DNA of 64,000 nucleotides from Novosphingobium sp. AAP83. GTDB lineage: Bacteria; Pseudomonadota; Alphaproteobacteria; Sphingomonadales; Sphingomonadaceae. The translations under genes were made by a program, and so were the position numbers. A model generated the notes under the pieces. It was not told the origin of the DNA and did not search any database. It saw only the letters and a program-made list of their open reading frames with translations. Where the stretch lies: contig NZ_LJHY01000023.1 of assembly GCF_001295795.1 (NCBI RefSeq), positions 1 through 64,000 of the forward strand, read 5' to 3'. Positions 1 through 8,102 of the stretch are shown in pieces; within the stretch, counting starts at the first letter, position 1; every line of letters starts with the position of its first letter.

Positions 1-62
1 TAGCGCATCCTTCCATTCCTGCATGGATAATGCACCATCAATCCCCGGGACCGAACTTCGAA

Positions 63-88
63 GAATGTTTGAACTACCTCAAACATTC
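63..88. repeat. 10-bp inverted repeat, terminator or operator candidate
   Basis: A perfect inverted repeat GAATGTTTGA / TCAAACATTC with a 6-nt loop lies just past the stop of the leftward aminotransferase gene. No T-run follows on either strand, so it is a weak terminator at best and could equally be an operator for a gene left of the window. Nothing else is recognisable in bases 1-119. Confidence 0.4.
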
Positions 89-119
89 CGGTTATGTTTC
101 AGATTAATGGCACGATGCT

Positions 120-1295
120 TTAAACGAGTTGATCGCGCCACCGGGCAAGGCGGGTGACGGCATCGGCCAGCATTGCTTCGGGTTTGCAATGGCACAGGCG
201 TACGATGCCGCCGGGCATGCCGTGGCCTTCCCACAGAGCCGATAGCGGAATCGAGGCGACGCCTGCTTCGTGGACGGCGCGTTCGCTGAAGGTGCGATCA
301 TCCAGCGCGATGCCCGATGCGGCAAGATCAATGCAGGTGAACCATGTGGCGGCGGTTGGCACCATGGCGAAGCCTTCGCGGGCAAGGCCATCGAGCAGGA
401 CGGTGCGGGTTTGGGCCCAGCGGGCGGTGCAGGCTTCGGTCACGCCGGGGGTTTCGAACCCTGCGGCCACGGCCCATTGCAGCATCGGCGGCGTGGTGAA
501 GGTGAGGAACTGGTGCGCGCGGCCCAGCACGGCGGCCATCGCGGGCGCAGCGATCAGCCAGCCCACTTTCCACCCCGTTGCGCCGAAAATCTTGCCCGCT
601 GAGCCGATCTTCACCGTGCGTTCGGCCATTCCGGGCATGGCGAGCAGCGATTTATGCGCCTGGCCATCGAAGCGCACGTTTTCCCACACCTCGTCGCAGA
701 TCGCGATCAGATCGTGGGCGATGCAGACCTCGGCCAGCATCGCCAGTTCTGCGGCGCTGGCCACGGTGCCGGTGGGGTTGAGCGGATCGTTGACGATGAT
801 GGCGCGGGTGCGGTTTGTGATCGCGGCTTCGATGGCTGTGCGATCATAGCGCCAATGCGGCGGGCGCAGCGGCACGAATACCGGCACTCCGCCTGCACGG
901 CGGATCATCGGGGCATAGGCATCATAAGCGGGCGCAAACAGCACCACTTCATCGCCCGGCGCGACAACGGCAAGGATCGCCGCCGCCACCGCCTCGGTCG
1001 CGCCCGAGGTGATGATCACGGCTTCGGGGGGGAGATCGAGGCCTTGGCTGCGTGCGTAAAAACCGGCCACCGCGCTGCGCAGTTCGGGCAGGCCTGCCAT
1101 CGGCGGATAGTGGTGTGACTTTTCCGCGCTCGCCTTTGCCAAAGCCTCCAGCAGCACAGGCGGCGGAGGTTCATCGGGGAAGCCCTGCCCCAGATTGATC
1201 GCGCCGGTGGCGCGGGCAAGGCCGGACATATGCTCGAAAATGGTGAGGGGCATGTCCCGGTATACGGGAGAGAGGCGCTGTGCCGGGTCTTTCAT
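120..1295 (-). CDS. PLP-dependent aminotransferase, class I/II (fold type I)
   Basis: A 391-residue pyridoxal-phosphate enzyme predicted to move an amino group between an amino acid and a 2-oxo acid in the cytoplasm. The fold-type-I motifs are in order: INLGQGFPDEPP near residue 33, SGATEAV near 97, NPTG at 173-176, CDEVW near 200, and the Schiff-base lysine in SAGKIFGATGWKVGW (K235). Length and the INLGQGFPD signature fit the kynurenine/methionine/aspartate aminotransferase group, but the substrate cannot be fixed. The start at 1295 (MKDPAQRLSP) is chosen because the longer frame upstream would run through the divergent isomerase remnant. It is divergent from the broken maiA. Confidence 0.85.
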   Translation of the reverse strand: MKDPAQRLSPVYRDMPLTIFEHMSGLARATGAINLGQGFPDEPPPPVLLEALAKASAEKSHHYPPMAGLPELRSAVAGFYARSQGLDLPPEAVIITSGATEAVAAAILAVVAPGDEVVLFAPAYDAYAPMIRRAGGVPVFVPLRPPHWRYDRTAIEAAITNRTRAIIVNDPLNPTGTVASAAELAMLAEVCIAHDLIAICDEVWENVRFDGQAHKSLLAMPGMAERTVKIGSAGKIFGATGWKVGWLIAAPAMAAVLGRAHQFLTFTTPPMLQWAVAAGFETPGVTEACTARWAQTRTVLLDGLAREGFAMVPTAATWFTCIDLAASGIALDDRTFSERAVHEAGVASIPLSALWEGHGMPGGIVRLCHCKPEAMLADAVTRLARWRDQLV

Positions 1296-1925
1296 CGGCT
1301 TTGGACTGTAACGGCACGATGCCCGCCTTTGCAATGGCGGGTGCGGATCGTTTTGGAATGGAAGGGTCTGGCCTGGACTGGTGTGCCGCCCCATCTGCGG
1401 CTGGGCGAGCAGTATGCGCCGGACTATCTGGCGTTGAACCTGCAAGGGTCTGTCCCGGCGCTGGAAATGGGCGGCGATGTGTTGACGCAGAGTCTGGCGA
1501 TTTGCGAGTTTCTTGATGAAACACATGCGCAAGCGCCCTTATTGCCTAAAGATACTTTGGCGCGGGCCAAGGTGCGGGCGGCGGCGCAAGTGATCGCTTG
1601 CGACATCCACCCGACATAGAAGCTTAAAGTATTGAAAATGATTAAAAAATGTGGGATGGATCAGGCTGCAACTGATGGTTGGGCGGCGGAGATTATCGAG
1701 GCGGGGCTAGAGGCCTTTGCCAGCCTGATTGCCGGCAATGCGGGGCCTTACTGCTTTGGCACGGATGTGACGCTGGCCGACGTGCTGATGGTGCCGCAAT
1801 TGGGCAATACGCGGCGGTTTGGCGCGCGGTTCGATTTCTGGCGCATTGCCGATGTGGAGGCCGCTTGCATGCCGCTGCCCGCGTTCATCGCCGCCGCACC
1901 CGAAAACCAGCCAGACGCCGAATAG
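1296..1925 (+). pseudogene. maiA: maleylacetoacetate isomerase (zeta-class GST) remnant, in-frame TAG
   Basis: The reading frame matches zeta-class glutathione transferases that isomerise maleylacetoacetate in tyrosine/homogentisate breakdown: RVRIVLEWKGL, then NLQGSVPALE, DVLTQSLAICEFLDETHA, ACDIHP, CFGTDVTLADVLMVPQLGN and a C-terminal PAFIAAAPENQPDAE. A TAG at 1617-1619 interrupts the same frame right after ACDIHP, where the family has an NL..LK stretch; the frame resumes with KLKVLK. The N-terminal glutathione-site motif (YxRSxxxYRVR) is also unrecognisable, so there are at least two lesions. The stop codon abuts that of the convergent FAH-family hydrolase, the usual partner in the pathway. 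Confidence 0.75.
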
Positions 1926-2762
1926 TCAGACCACTTCATCAATGATCGGGTTGGTGAGTGTGCCGACTTTTCCGATGCTGATTTCGCACACATCGCCGCC
2001 CTTCATATAAAGCGGGGTAGTGCGCTTGTCGCCTACGCCGCCCGGTGTGCCGGTGGCGATCACATCACCCGCAGAGAGCGGCGCGAACGTGGAGCAATAG
2101 GCGATGACCGTGGCGATATCGAAGATCAGATCGGAGATCGGTTGATCCTGCACCAGTTCACCGTTGAGGCGGGTTTGCACGCGCTGGTCAGCAAGGTCCG
2201 GCAATTCATCGGGCGTGACGAGCGCGGGGCCAAATCCGGCGGTGGCAGGAAAGGTCTTGCCCGGCGTGAACTGGATATTATGGCGCTGCCAATCACGCAC
2301 CGAACCATCATGGAACACGGCATAGCCCGCAACGTGATCGAGCGCGGTTTCGCGCGGGATGCGGCGGCCGCCTTTGCCAATGATAATCGCCAATTCACCC
2401 TCATAATCAAAACGCGTGGTTTCAGGCGGGCGCACCATGGGTTCGCCGTGAGCGACAAGGCTATCGGCCCAGCGCGTGAAGATTGCGGGATAGTCCTTCT
2501 GGTCGTGTCCGGTTTCGGCCACGTGGGTGGCATAATTGAGGCCGACGCACATGATCTTGGACGGATTGGGCACGACCGGCAGGAGTTGAACAGCGGCCAA
2601 GGCATATGTGGCAGTTGTGGGCAGTGCCGCCAGATCACCGCCGAGCGCGTCTTTCAGCCATGCGGTTGTGCCCTGCGTGCCCAGATCGGCCACGCTATCA
2701 CCGTCAAGACGGCCAAAGCTGGCGGTGCCATCGGGGCGGCAGAAGCTGATATAACGGGCCAT
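1926..2762 (-). CDS. fumarylacetoacetate hydrolase (FAH) family protein
   Basis: A 278-residue protein of the FAH superfamily, metal-dependent enzymes that cleave or rearrange C-C bonds in acylpyruvates and related aromatic-catabolism products. The active-site core is visible: CVGLNYATHVAE, FDYEGELAIIIGKGG (metal-binding Glu pair), YAVFHDGSVRDWQ, GKTFPATAGFGP, and a C-terminal IATGTPGGVGDKR. The start at 2762 is supported by an AGGAGGT ribosome site a few bases upstream. It faces the broken maiA, so it may once have completed homogentisate degradation, though the family is broad (fumarylpyruvate hydrolase, oxaloacetate decarboxylase and others). Confidence 0.85.
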   Translation of the reverse strand: MARYISFCRPDGTASFGRLDGDSVADLGTQGTTAWLKDALGGDLAALPTTATYALAAVQLLPVVPNPSKIMCVGLNYATHVAETGHDQKDYPAIFTRWADSLVAHGEPMVRPPETTRFDYEGELAIIIGKGGRRIPRETALDHVAGYAVFHDGSVRDWQRHNIQFTPGKTFPATAGFGPALVTPDELPDLADQRVQTRLNGELVQDQPISDLIFDIATVIAYCSTFAPLSAGDVIATGTPGGVGDKRTTPLYMKGGDVCEISIGKVGTLTNPIIDEVV

Positions 2763-2920
2763 GGCGTTACCTCCTAGAAGCGTTTGGTTCGGCCTGCCCT
2801 GTTGCGTTTGTGAGCGCAAGAGGCGTTGAACGGCGACATCCCCGGCCTGGATTGCGGCCATGAGGGTGGTTGCCCAAGTGGTTTGCGTCTGCAATCAGGG
2901 CGTTAACGATGGAGAGAGCG

Positions 2921-4105
2921 ATGGCGGGCATGGTGCGGTTCGATTGGGAAGATGCGCTGGGGCTGGACGGGCAGCTTAGCGATGACGAGCGGATGATCCG
3001 CGATGCTGCGCGCGCCTTTGCGCAGGACCGTTTGCAGCCGCGCGTGATCGAGGCCTTCGCGACCGAGACGACCGATCCTGAAATCTTCCGCGAAATGGGT
3101 GCGCAAGGGTTGCTTGGCCTCACACTGCCTACCGATTATGGCTGCGCTGGCGCGTCGTATGTGGCCTATGGGCTGGTTTCGCGCGAAGTGGAGCGGGTTG
3201 ATTCAGGCTATCGTTCGATGATGAGCGTGCAATCGAGCCTCGTGATGTTCCCGATCTATGAATATGGATCGCAAGAGCAGCGCCGCAGATATCTGCCCAA
3301 GCTGGCGAGCGGTGAATTCATCGGCTGCTTTGGCCTGACCGAGCCTGATGCAGGTTCCGACCCCGGCGGGATGCGCACGCGCGCGGTGAAAGTGGACGGC
3401 GGCTATGTGATCAATGGTGCCAAGACATGGATTTCCAACGCGCCGATTGCCGATGTGTTCGTGATCTGGGCCAAAAGCGAGGCGCATGGCGATGCGATCC
3501 GGGGCTTTGTGCTGGAAAAGGGCATGAAGGGGCTTTCTGCGCCCAAAATCGAGAACAAGGTTTCCTTGCGCGCTTCGATCACCGGCATGGTTGTGATGGA
3601 AGATGTGTTCATCCCCGATGATGCGCTTTTGCCCAATGTCGAGGGTTTGAAAGGCCCGTTCGGCTGCCTTAACCGCGCGCGCTATGGCATATCGTGGGGG
3701 GCATTGGGTGCGGCAGAATTCTGCTTTTCCGCCGCGCGCCAATACGGGCTGGACCGGCACCAATTCGGCAGGCCCTTGGCGGCTACGCAGCTTTATCAAA
3801 AGAAGCTGGCCGATATGCTGACCGACATCACGCTGGGCTTGCACGCCAGTTTGCGCATCGGGCGGCTGATGGACGAACATGCCTTTGCGCCCGAGATGAT
3901 TTCCATCGTGAAGCGCAACAATGTGGGCAAGGCATTGGATATTGCCCGCATGGCGCGTGATATGCACGGCGGCAACGGCATTTCGGGTGAATATCAGGTG
4001 ATCCGGCACATGGTGAACCTTGAAACGGTGAACACTTATGAAGGCACGCATGATGTCCATGCGCTGATTCTGGGCCGTGCGATTACGGGCATCGCTGCGT
4101 TCTGA
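2921..4105 (+). CDS. gcdH: glutaryl-CoA dehydrogenase
   Basis: A 394-residue FAD flavoprotein of the acyl-CoA dehydrogenase family. Glutaryl-CoA dehydrogenase oxidises and decarboxylates glutaryl-CoA to crotonyl-CoA in lysine, tryptophan and aromatic breakdown. The subgroup signature is clear: [19 protein letters not shown] followed by [18 protein letters not shown], and the catalytic-base region [22 protein letters not shown] at the C-terminus. The ATG at 2921 is preferred over the one at 2909 because GGAGAGA sits directly upstream of it. It stands alone, divergent from the FAH-family gene. Confidence 0.9.
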   Translation: MAGMVRFDWEDALGLDGQLSDDERMIRDAARAFAQDRLQPRVIEAFATETTDPEIFREMGAQGLLGLTLPTDYGCAGASYVAYGLVSREVERVDSGYRSMMSVQSSLVMFPIYEYGSQEQRRRYLPKLASGEFIGCFGLTEPDAGSDPGGMRTRAVKVDGGYVINGAKTWISNAPIADVFVIWAKSEAHGDAIRGFVLEKGMKGLSAPKIENKVSLRASITGMVVMEDVFIPDDALLPNVEGLKGPFGCLNRARYGISWGALGAAEFCFSAARQYGLDRHQFGRPLAATQLYQKKLADMLTDITLGLHASLRIGRLMDEHAFAPEMISIVKRNNVGKALDIARMARDMHGGNGISGEYQVIRHMVNLETVNTYEGTHDVHALILGRAITGIAAF

Positions 4106-4150
4106 TATGACGTTTTGTGTCTGGGCTTTGGTCATCAAGCCCACCCCCAA

Positions 4151-4173
4151 CCCCTCCCGTAAATGGAAGGGGG
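4151..4173. repeat. short C/G-rich imperfect hairpin in intergenic space
   Basis: A CCCCTCC arm and a GGAAGGGG arm flank a short loop after the gcdH stop. Sequences of this CCCCTCCC...GGGAGGGG form are common between sphingomonad genes. It may work as a weak terminator or be a dispersed repeat. Confidence 0.3.
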
Positions 4174-4210
4174 CAACAAGAAGTGCGCCTTTCGTAAGCG
4201 GCTTTGGATA

Positions 4211-4660
4211 TCATCGCCTTTGCCATGCGCTGATGCCGTAATAATCAGAATAATGATTCAGATGTTTCGGGGCTGATTGTCGCAGTGCGGGACCTTTACC
4301 CACTGTGACAAAGAGCGCAGCATCGGCATTATTGATCATGCGGTGATCATAGCGGAGCGAGAGCGGCAGCATCCGGCGCGGGGCAAAGGCAGCGCCATCC
4401 CATACCGGAATGGTGCGGATGCCGGTTGCGCCAAGGATCGCAACTTCGGGTGCGTTGATGATCGGGGTGAAGAACTGTCCGCCAATTCGGCCCAATGGGT
4501 CATCCACCGCAATGCCGATGTGGAGATAATGTTTCAACACCAGCACTTCGCCATCTGCCGAAAGCGAGGTATTGAAGTGCGGATAGGCCTTTGGTGCATC
4601 GACCACCGTTGTGATCAGGAAGATCAGCGATGAAACCTTCTGGTCAGTCTGATGGTGCAC
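4211..4660 (-). pseudogene. 2-oxoacid dehydrogenase E2 acyltransferase remnant
   Basis: The frame carries pieces of the C-terminal catalytic domain of dihydrolipoamide acyltransferases: AYPHFNTSLSADGEVLVLKHYLHIGIAVDDP, then FTPIINAPEVAILGATGIRTIPVWDGAAF and RRMLPLSLRYDHRMIN. The 40-50 residues that normally separate IGIAVDTP from GGxxFTPIINAPE are missing (here DDPLGRIGGQFFTP), and the lipoyl and subunit-binding domains are absent. The DHRxxDG active-site motif reads DHRMINN. It is therefore a 5'-truncated, internally deleted remnant with a junk tail after VTVGKG. No sister E1 or E3 gene is nearby. Confidence 0.75.
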
Positions 4661-4702
4661 GATGCCAAGGCTCGTGCAAGGTTGGCGGCAGGCTGATACG
4701 GC

Positions 4703-4732
4703 AAAAGGGGACGGGACCCATGCCCCGTCCCC
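4703..4732 (-). terminator. rho-independent terminator for the SDR gene
   Basis: On the minus strand GGGGACGGG pairs with CCCGTCCCC around an 8-nt loop and is followed by TTTT. It lies 7 bases past the stop of the leftward SDR gene. Confidence 0.75.
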
Positions 4733-4738
4733 GCATAA

Positions 4739-5521
4739 TCAACGCGGCGCCATGCGGATCGCGCCGTCAAGGCGCACATCTTCGCCGTTGAAATAGGAAT
4801 TGCGGCACATTTCCACCGCAAGCGCGGCATATTCTTCAGGCATGCCCAAACGCTTGGGGAACGGCACCGATGCGGCCAGCGCGTCCTTCACGGCCTCGCT
4901 GGCTCCGTTCATCAACGGGGTGTTGAAAATGCCCGGCAGGATGGTGTTCACACGGATGCCTTCTGACGACAAATCGCGTGCGATCGGCAAAGTCATGCCC
5001 ACAACGCCACCCTTCGATGCCGAATAGGCCGCCTGGCCGATCTGGCCATCTTCGGCAGCAACGCTGGCGGTGTTCACAATCGCGCCACGCTCGCCAAAGT
5101 CGCCACGCGGCTCCAGCGTCAGCATGCCCGCCGCCGATTTGGCGATGCAGCGGAAGGTGCCGATCAGGTTGATCTGGATGATGCGTTCAAAGTCGGCCAG
5201 CGGGAAGTGCTTGGGCTCACCCGTGGCGCGGTCACGGCTGGCGGTCTTGATCGCGTTGCCGGTGCCTGCACAGTTGATCAGAATGCGCTCTTGCCCATGC
5301 GCTTCGCGCGCCTTGGCAAAACCTGCATCAACCGATGCCTCGTCTGTCACGTTGACCGGACAGAACACGCCGCCGATTTCGGCTGCGATGGCAGCACCTG
5401 CCGCCTCGTTCATATCGAAAATGGCAACTTTGACACCCGCTGCGGCCAAAGCCTTTGCCGTGGCCGCGCCGAGGCCCGAAGCGCCACCTGTAACAACAGC
5501 GGCAGTACCATTCAAATCCAT
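4739..5521 (-). CDS. SDR oxidoreductase, 3-hydroxyacyl-CoA dehydrogenase type 2-like
   Basis: A 260-residue short-chain dehydrogenase. The Rossmann motif TGGASGLG is at residues 11-18, NCAG follows beta-4, and the catalytic Ser/Tyr/Lys are in NTASVAAEDGQIGQAAYSASKGG. The long insert with TASRDRATGEPKHFPLADFERIIQINLIGTF and the C-terminal GEDVRLDGAIRMAPR fit the HSD17B10/3-hydroxyacyl-CoA dehydrogenase type-2 group, which oxidises 3-hydroxyacyl-CoAs with NAD. The start is backed by AAGGAGA upstream. It ends at a strong terminator and is divergent from the Hsp70-like gene; the 251 bp between them hold both promoters and no other recognisable element. Confidence 0.85.
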   Translation of the reverse strand: MDLNGTAAVVTGGASGLGAATAKALAAAGVKVAIFDMNEAAGAAIAAEIGGVFCPVNVTDEASVDAGFAKAREAHGQERILINCAGTGNAIKTASRDRATGEPKHFPLADFERIIQINLIGTFRCIAKSAAGMLTLEPRGDFGERGAIVNTASVAAEDGQIGQAAYSASKGGVVGMTLPIARDLSSEGIRVNTILPGIFNTPLMNGASEAVKDALAASVPFPKRLGMPEEYAALAVEMCRNSYFNGEDVRLDGAIRMAPR

Positions 5522-5772
5522 CGCATTCTCCTTTGCCTATTTAGCTATTCGATTAAATATGAGCTTTTATCGCATAATCCGGCCCGTATCGACAAGCGCT
5601 GATCCGCCGGATGCCGCATGCAAACGGATTATCCGCAAGGCAAATGTCCTGACACCACAAAACCGCCGCTAGGTGCATTGCAGCATCTGCGCCGCGCTGG
5701 CATTGGTACAGGCATTGGCGTTGGCATAATGCCTGTTCCTGATGCCGTTGCATTCCCCAAGGAGGTTCCACA

Positions 5773-7101
5773 TTGCCAAACGTCGAGCCCGCCTCATCCA
5801 TCGCTGCACTCGGCATAGACTTTGGCACCACCAATTCGGTGGTCGCGCGCAGTCTGGGCGAAGCGTCGGCGGAAATGGTGTCGTTCGCCGCGCCTGATGC
5901 TGTCACCAGCGTGTTCCGCTCTGCCTTATGTTTCTGGCAGGATGGCGATATGCGCGGCGGATTGGCGCATGAAGCAGGGCCTTGGGCCATCGCGGAATTC
6001 CTCGATTTCCCGCAAGGATCACGCTTCATCCAGTCGTTCAAATCGGTCGCGGCCAGCAGCACGTTCGAACACGCCAACCTGTTTGAAAAGCGGTTGCGGT
6101 TTGAGGACCTCGGGCAAACCTTCCTGCGCCACCTGATCGATCACGCAGGCCCTGCCCTTGCCAACTTGCCCGAACGCGTGATCGTGGGGCGGCCCGTGCG
6201 CTATGTCGGCTCGCGCCCCGATGCGGCGCTGGCGCGCACGCGCTATGATGCGATGTTCGCGCTGCTCGGCCGCCCGGTGCATTACGTCTACGAACCCCTT
6301 GGCGCGGCCTACAGCTTTGCCACGCGGTTGACCGAGCCTGCCACGCTGCTGGTGGCCGATTTCGGCGGCGGCACCAGCGATTTTTCGATCGTGCGGATCG
6401 AAGCCCCCGGCGCTGCCAAACGCTGCCTGCCCTTGGGGTCTGCCGGTATCGGCATTGCCGGAGACCGCTTCGATTTCCGCATCATGGATCACCTGATCCT
6501 GCCGCTGCTGGGCAAAGGCGGCACGTATAAATCGTTCGACAAAGTGCTGGAGATTCCCGCCGGCCACTTCATCGATTTCGGCGATTGGTCGCGCCTTGCC
6601 CTGATGCGCAACCGCCGCACGCTCGAAGGCCTTGCCAAGCTGAAGCGCGCCGCCACCGATCCTGCCGCGATTGGGCGGATGATTGCGGTGATCGAACACG
6701 AGCTGGGCCATGGCCTTTACGAAGCGGTGGGGAAGCTCAAGCGCACTTTATCTTCGCAAGAACACGCCGAATTCCGGTTTGAGAGCGATGACCTGACCAT
6801 CGCCGCCGATGTCACCCGTGCCCAGTTCGAAAACTGGATCGCGCCCGATCTGGCGCGCATTGCCGAAACGGTGGACGGCGCGCTGGCGTCTGCCGGCCTC
6901 GCGCCAGACCAGATCGACCACGTCTTCCTCACCGGCGGATCATCGCTGATCCCGGCGGTGCGCGATCTGTTCGAACAGCGCTTTGGCACGGGGCGCATTG
7001 CTTGCGGCGATGAACTCACCTCCATCGCCCACGGCCTCGCGCTGATTGGCCAGACGCCTGACCTCGGCGATTGGTTGGCCCCGGCAGATGCCCCCCTGTG
7101 A
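5773..7101 (+). CDS. Hsp70-family protein, YegD-like
   Basis: A 442-residue actin-fold ATPase related to E. coli YegD, which is shorter than DnaK because it lacks the usual substrate-binding lid. Phosphate-binding loops are clear: GIDFGTTNSVVA near residue 14, VADFGGGTSDFS near 195 and HVFLTGGSSLIPAVRDLFEQRFG near 384. Translation most likely starts at TTG 5773, which has AAGGAGGTT at good spacing; no ATG with a ribosome site is available. It is a single gene ahead of ribH. The cellular role of this family is poorly defined. Confidence 0.85.
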   Translation: MPNVEPASSIAALGIDFGTTNSVVARSLGEASAEMVSFAAPDAVTSVFRSALCFWQDGDMRGGLAHEAGPWAIAEFLDFPQGSRFIQSFKSVAASSTFEHANLFEKRLRFEDLGQTFLRHLIDHAGPALANLPERVIVGRPVRYVGSRPDAALARTRYDAMFALLGRPVHYVYEPLGAAYSFATRLTEPATLLVADFGGGTSDFSIVRIEAPGAAKRCLPLGSAGIGIAGDRFDFRIMDHLILPLLGKGGTYKSFDKVLEIPAGHFIDFGDWSRLALMRNRRTLEGLAKLKRAATDPAAIGRMIAVIEHELGHGLYEAVGKLKRTLSSQEHAEFRFESDDLTIAADVTRAQFENWIAPDLARIAETVDGALASAGLAPDQIDHVFLTGGSSLIPAVRDLFEQRFGTGRIACGDELTSIAHGLALIGQTPDLGDWLAPADAPL

Positions 7102-7204
7102 TGGCGCGTGATTGTTGATGCGTGCTTGCAACGCACCTTGCGCCGTGAAATAGGCGCAGCGGTATTTCTTCGGCATTACGCCGGACATCCAAGGACCCAA
7201 TATC

Positions 7205-7624
7205 ATGGCAAAGTTCCTGATCGTTGAAGCGCGCTTCTATGACCACCTCAACGATATGCTCGTCGCTGGCGCAAAGGCCGCGATCGAAGCGGCAGGCCAC
7301 GAAGCCGAAGTGATCACTGTGCCCGGCGCGCTGGAAATTCCGGGTGCCATCGCATTGGCCGATGAATCGGGTGATTTCGATGGCTTCGTTGCCATCGGCG
7401 TGGTGATCCGGGGTGAAACCTATCACTTTGAAATCGTAGCAGGTGAAAGCGCGCGCGGGATCATGGCGCTGACGATGGACGGCACCCCCATCGGCAACGG
7501 CATCCTCACGGTTGAAAACGAAGAACAGGCGCTCGTCCGCGCCGATCCTGCGCAAAAGGACAAGGGTGGTGAAGCCGCCAAGGCTGCCATCGCGCTGCTC
7601 GCCCTGCGTGAACGCTTCGCCTGA
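7205..7624 (+). CDS. ribH: 6,7-dimethyl-8-ribityllumazine synthase
   Basis: A 139-residue lumazine synthase. It condenses 3,4-dihydroxy-2-butanone 4-phosphate with the ribityl-aminopyrimidine, the step before riboflavin, and forms oligomeric cages in the cytoplasm. Hallmarks: [11 protein letters not shown] near residue 40, [22 protein letters not shown] with the catalytic histidine, [13 protein letters not shown], and the C-terminal [18 protein letters not shown]. Length is typical. The other rib genes are not in the window, and no FMN riboswitch was seen in the 103 bp upstream. Confidence 0.95.
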   Translation: MAKFLIVEARFYDHLNDMLVAGAKAAIEAAGHEAEVITVPGALEIPGAIALADESGDFDGFVAIGVVIRGETYHFEIVAGESARGIMALTMDGTPIGNGILTVENEEQALVRADPAQKDKGGEAAKAAIALLALRERFA

Positions 7625-7675
7625 TCGTTAAGGCCTGATCGGCATTTGCCCGAAATGGCAGGTCTGCGCTTGGCT

Positions 7676-7701
7676 CCATCACGCCCATAGGGGCGTGATG
7701 G
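7676..7701 (+). promoter_or_regulatory. hairpin enclosing the start codon of the DCC gene
   Basis: CCATCACGCCC (7676-7686) and GGGCGTGATGG (7691-7701) are perfectly complementary with a 4-nt loop. The 3' arm contains the ATG at 7698-7700 and part of the AGGGG ribosome-binding stretch, so folding would block initiation. It could also serve as the ribH terminator, but no T-run follows. Confidence 0.5.
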
Positions 7702-8078
7702 AATCATCAGGCCTTACTATCACGTCACGGGTCACCGTCTGGTATGATGGCGCATGCCCGCTTTGCACGCGCGAAATCGCGCTGATGCAGCGGTTGGACA
7801 AAGCGGGGCGCCTCGATTTCATCGATGCCGATGATCCGGGCGCAGCTTGCCCCGTAGATCGCAATCTGGCGCTCGCCCGCCTACACGCGAGCGAAAATGG
7901 CAGACTGCTGTCGGGCGCGGCGGCCTTTGCCGCGATGTGGCGAGTGATCCCGCAATTGCGCTGGTTGGGGCTGGCCGCGCAAATTCCGCCGGTTGGCTGG
8001 GCCCTCGAAGGGTTCTATCGCGTTTTCCTCGTGATCCGCCCCGCGGTCCAAAAACTGTTTAAGGTTCTGGCACGATGA
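7698..8078 (+). CDS. thiol-disulfide oxidoreductase of the DCC family (DUF393)
   Basis: A 126-residue protein with the family-defining motif YDGACPLCTREI near residue 17 (Asp, then Cys-x-x-Cys), followed by FIDADDP and a C-terminal hydrophobic segment WLGLAAQIPPVGWALEGFYRVFLVIRP. The DCC family has a thioredoxin-like fold, and its members are predicted to exchange thiols; substrates are unknown. An upstream in-frame GTG at 7695 is the only alternative start, and both lie in a hairpin. The stop overlaps the first copy of a triplicated start-site repeat in front of the UbiB-like gene, so the two are probably co-transcribed. Confidence 0.8.
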   Translation: MESSGLTITSRVTVWYDGACPLCTREIALMQRLDKAGRLDFIDADDPGAACPVDRNLALARLHASENGRLLSGAAAFAAMWRVIPQLRWLGLAAQIPPVGWALEGFYRVFLVIRPAVQKLFKVLAR

Positions 8079-8102
8079 GCGCCAAGAAATGAGCGCCAAA
8101 AA
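8075..8102 (+). repeat. 14-bp tandem repeat copying a start-codon region
   Basis: ATGAGCGCCAARAA occurs at 8075-8088 and 8089-8102, and the true gene start ATGAGCGACAA follows at 8103. The first two copies each read Met-Ser-Ala-Lys-Lys-stop, with the stop overlapping the next ATG. Confidence 0.8.

Noticed and set aside
437..456. A GGTTTCGAACCC-like stretch resembling a tRNA T-arm
   Set aside because: It lies inside the well-supported aminotransferase coding sequence, and no acceptor, D or anticodon arms can be drawn around it.
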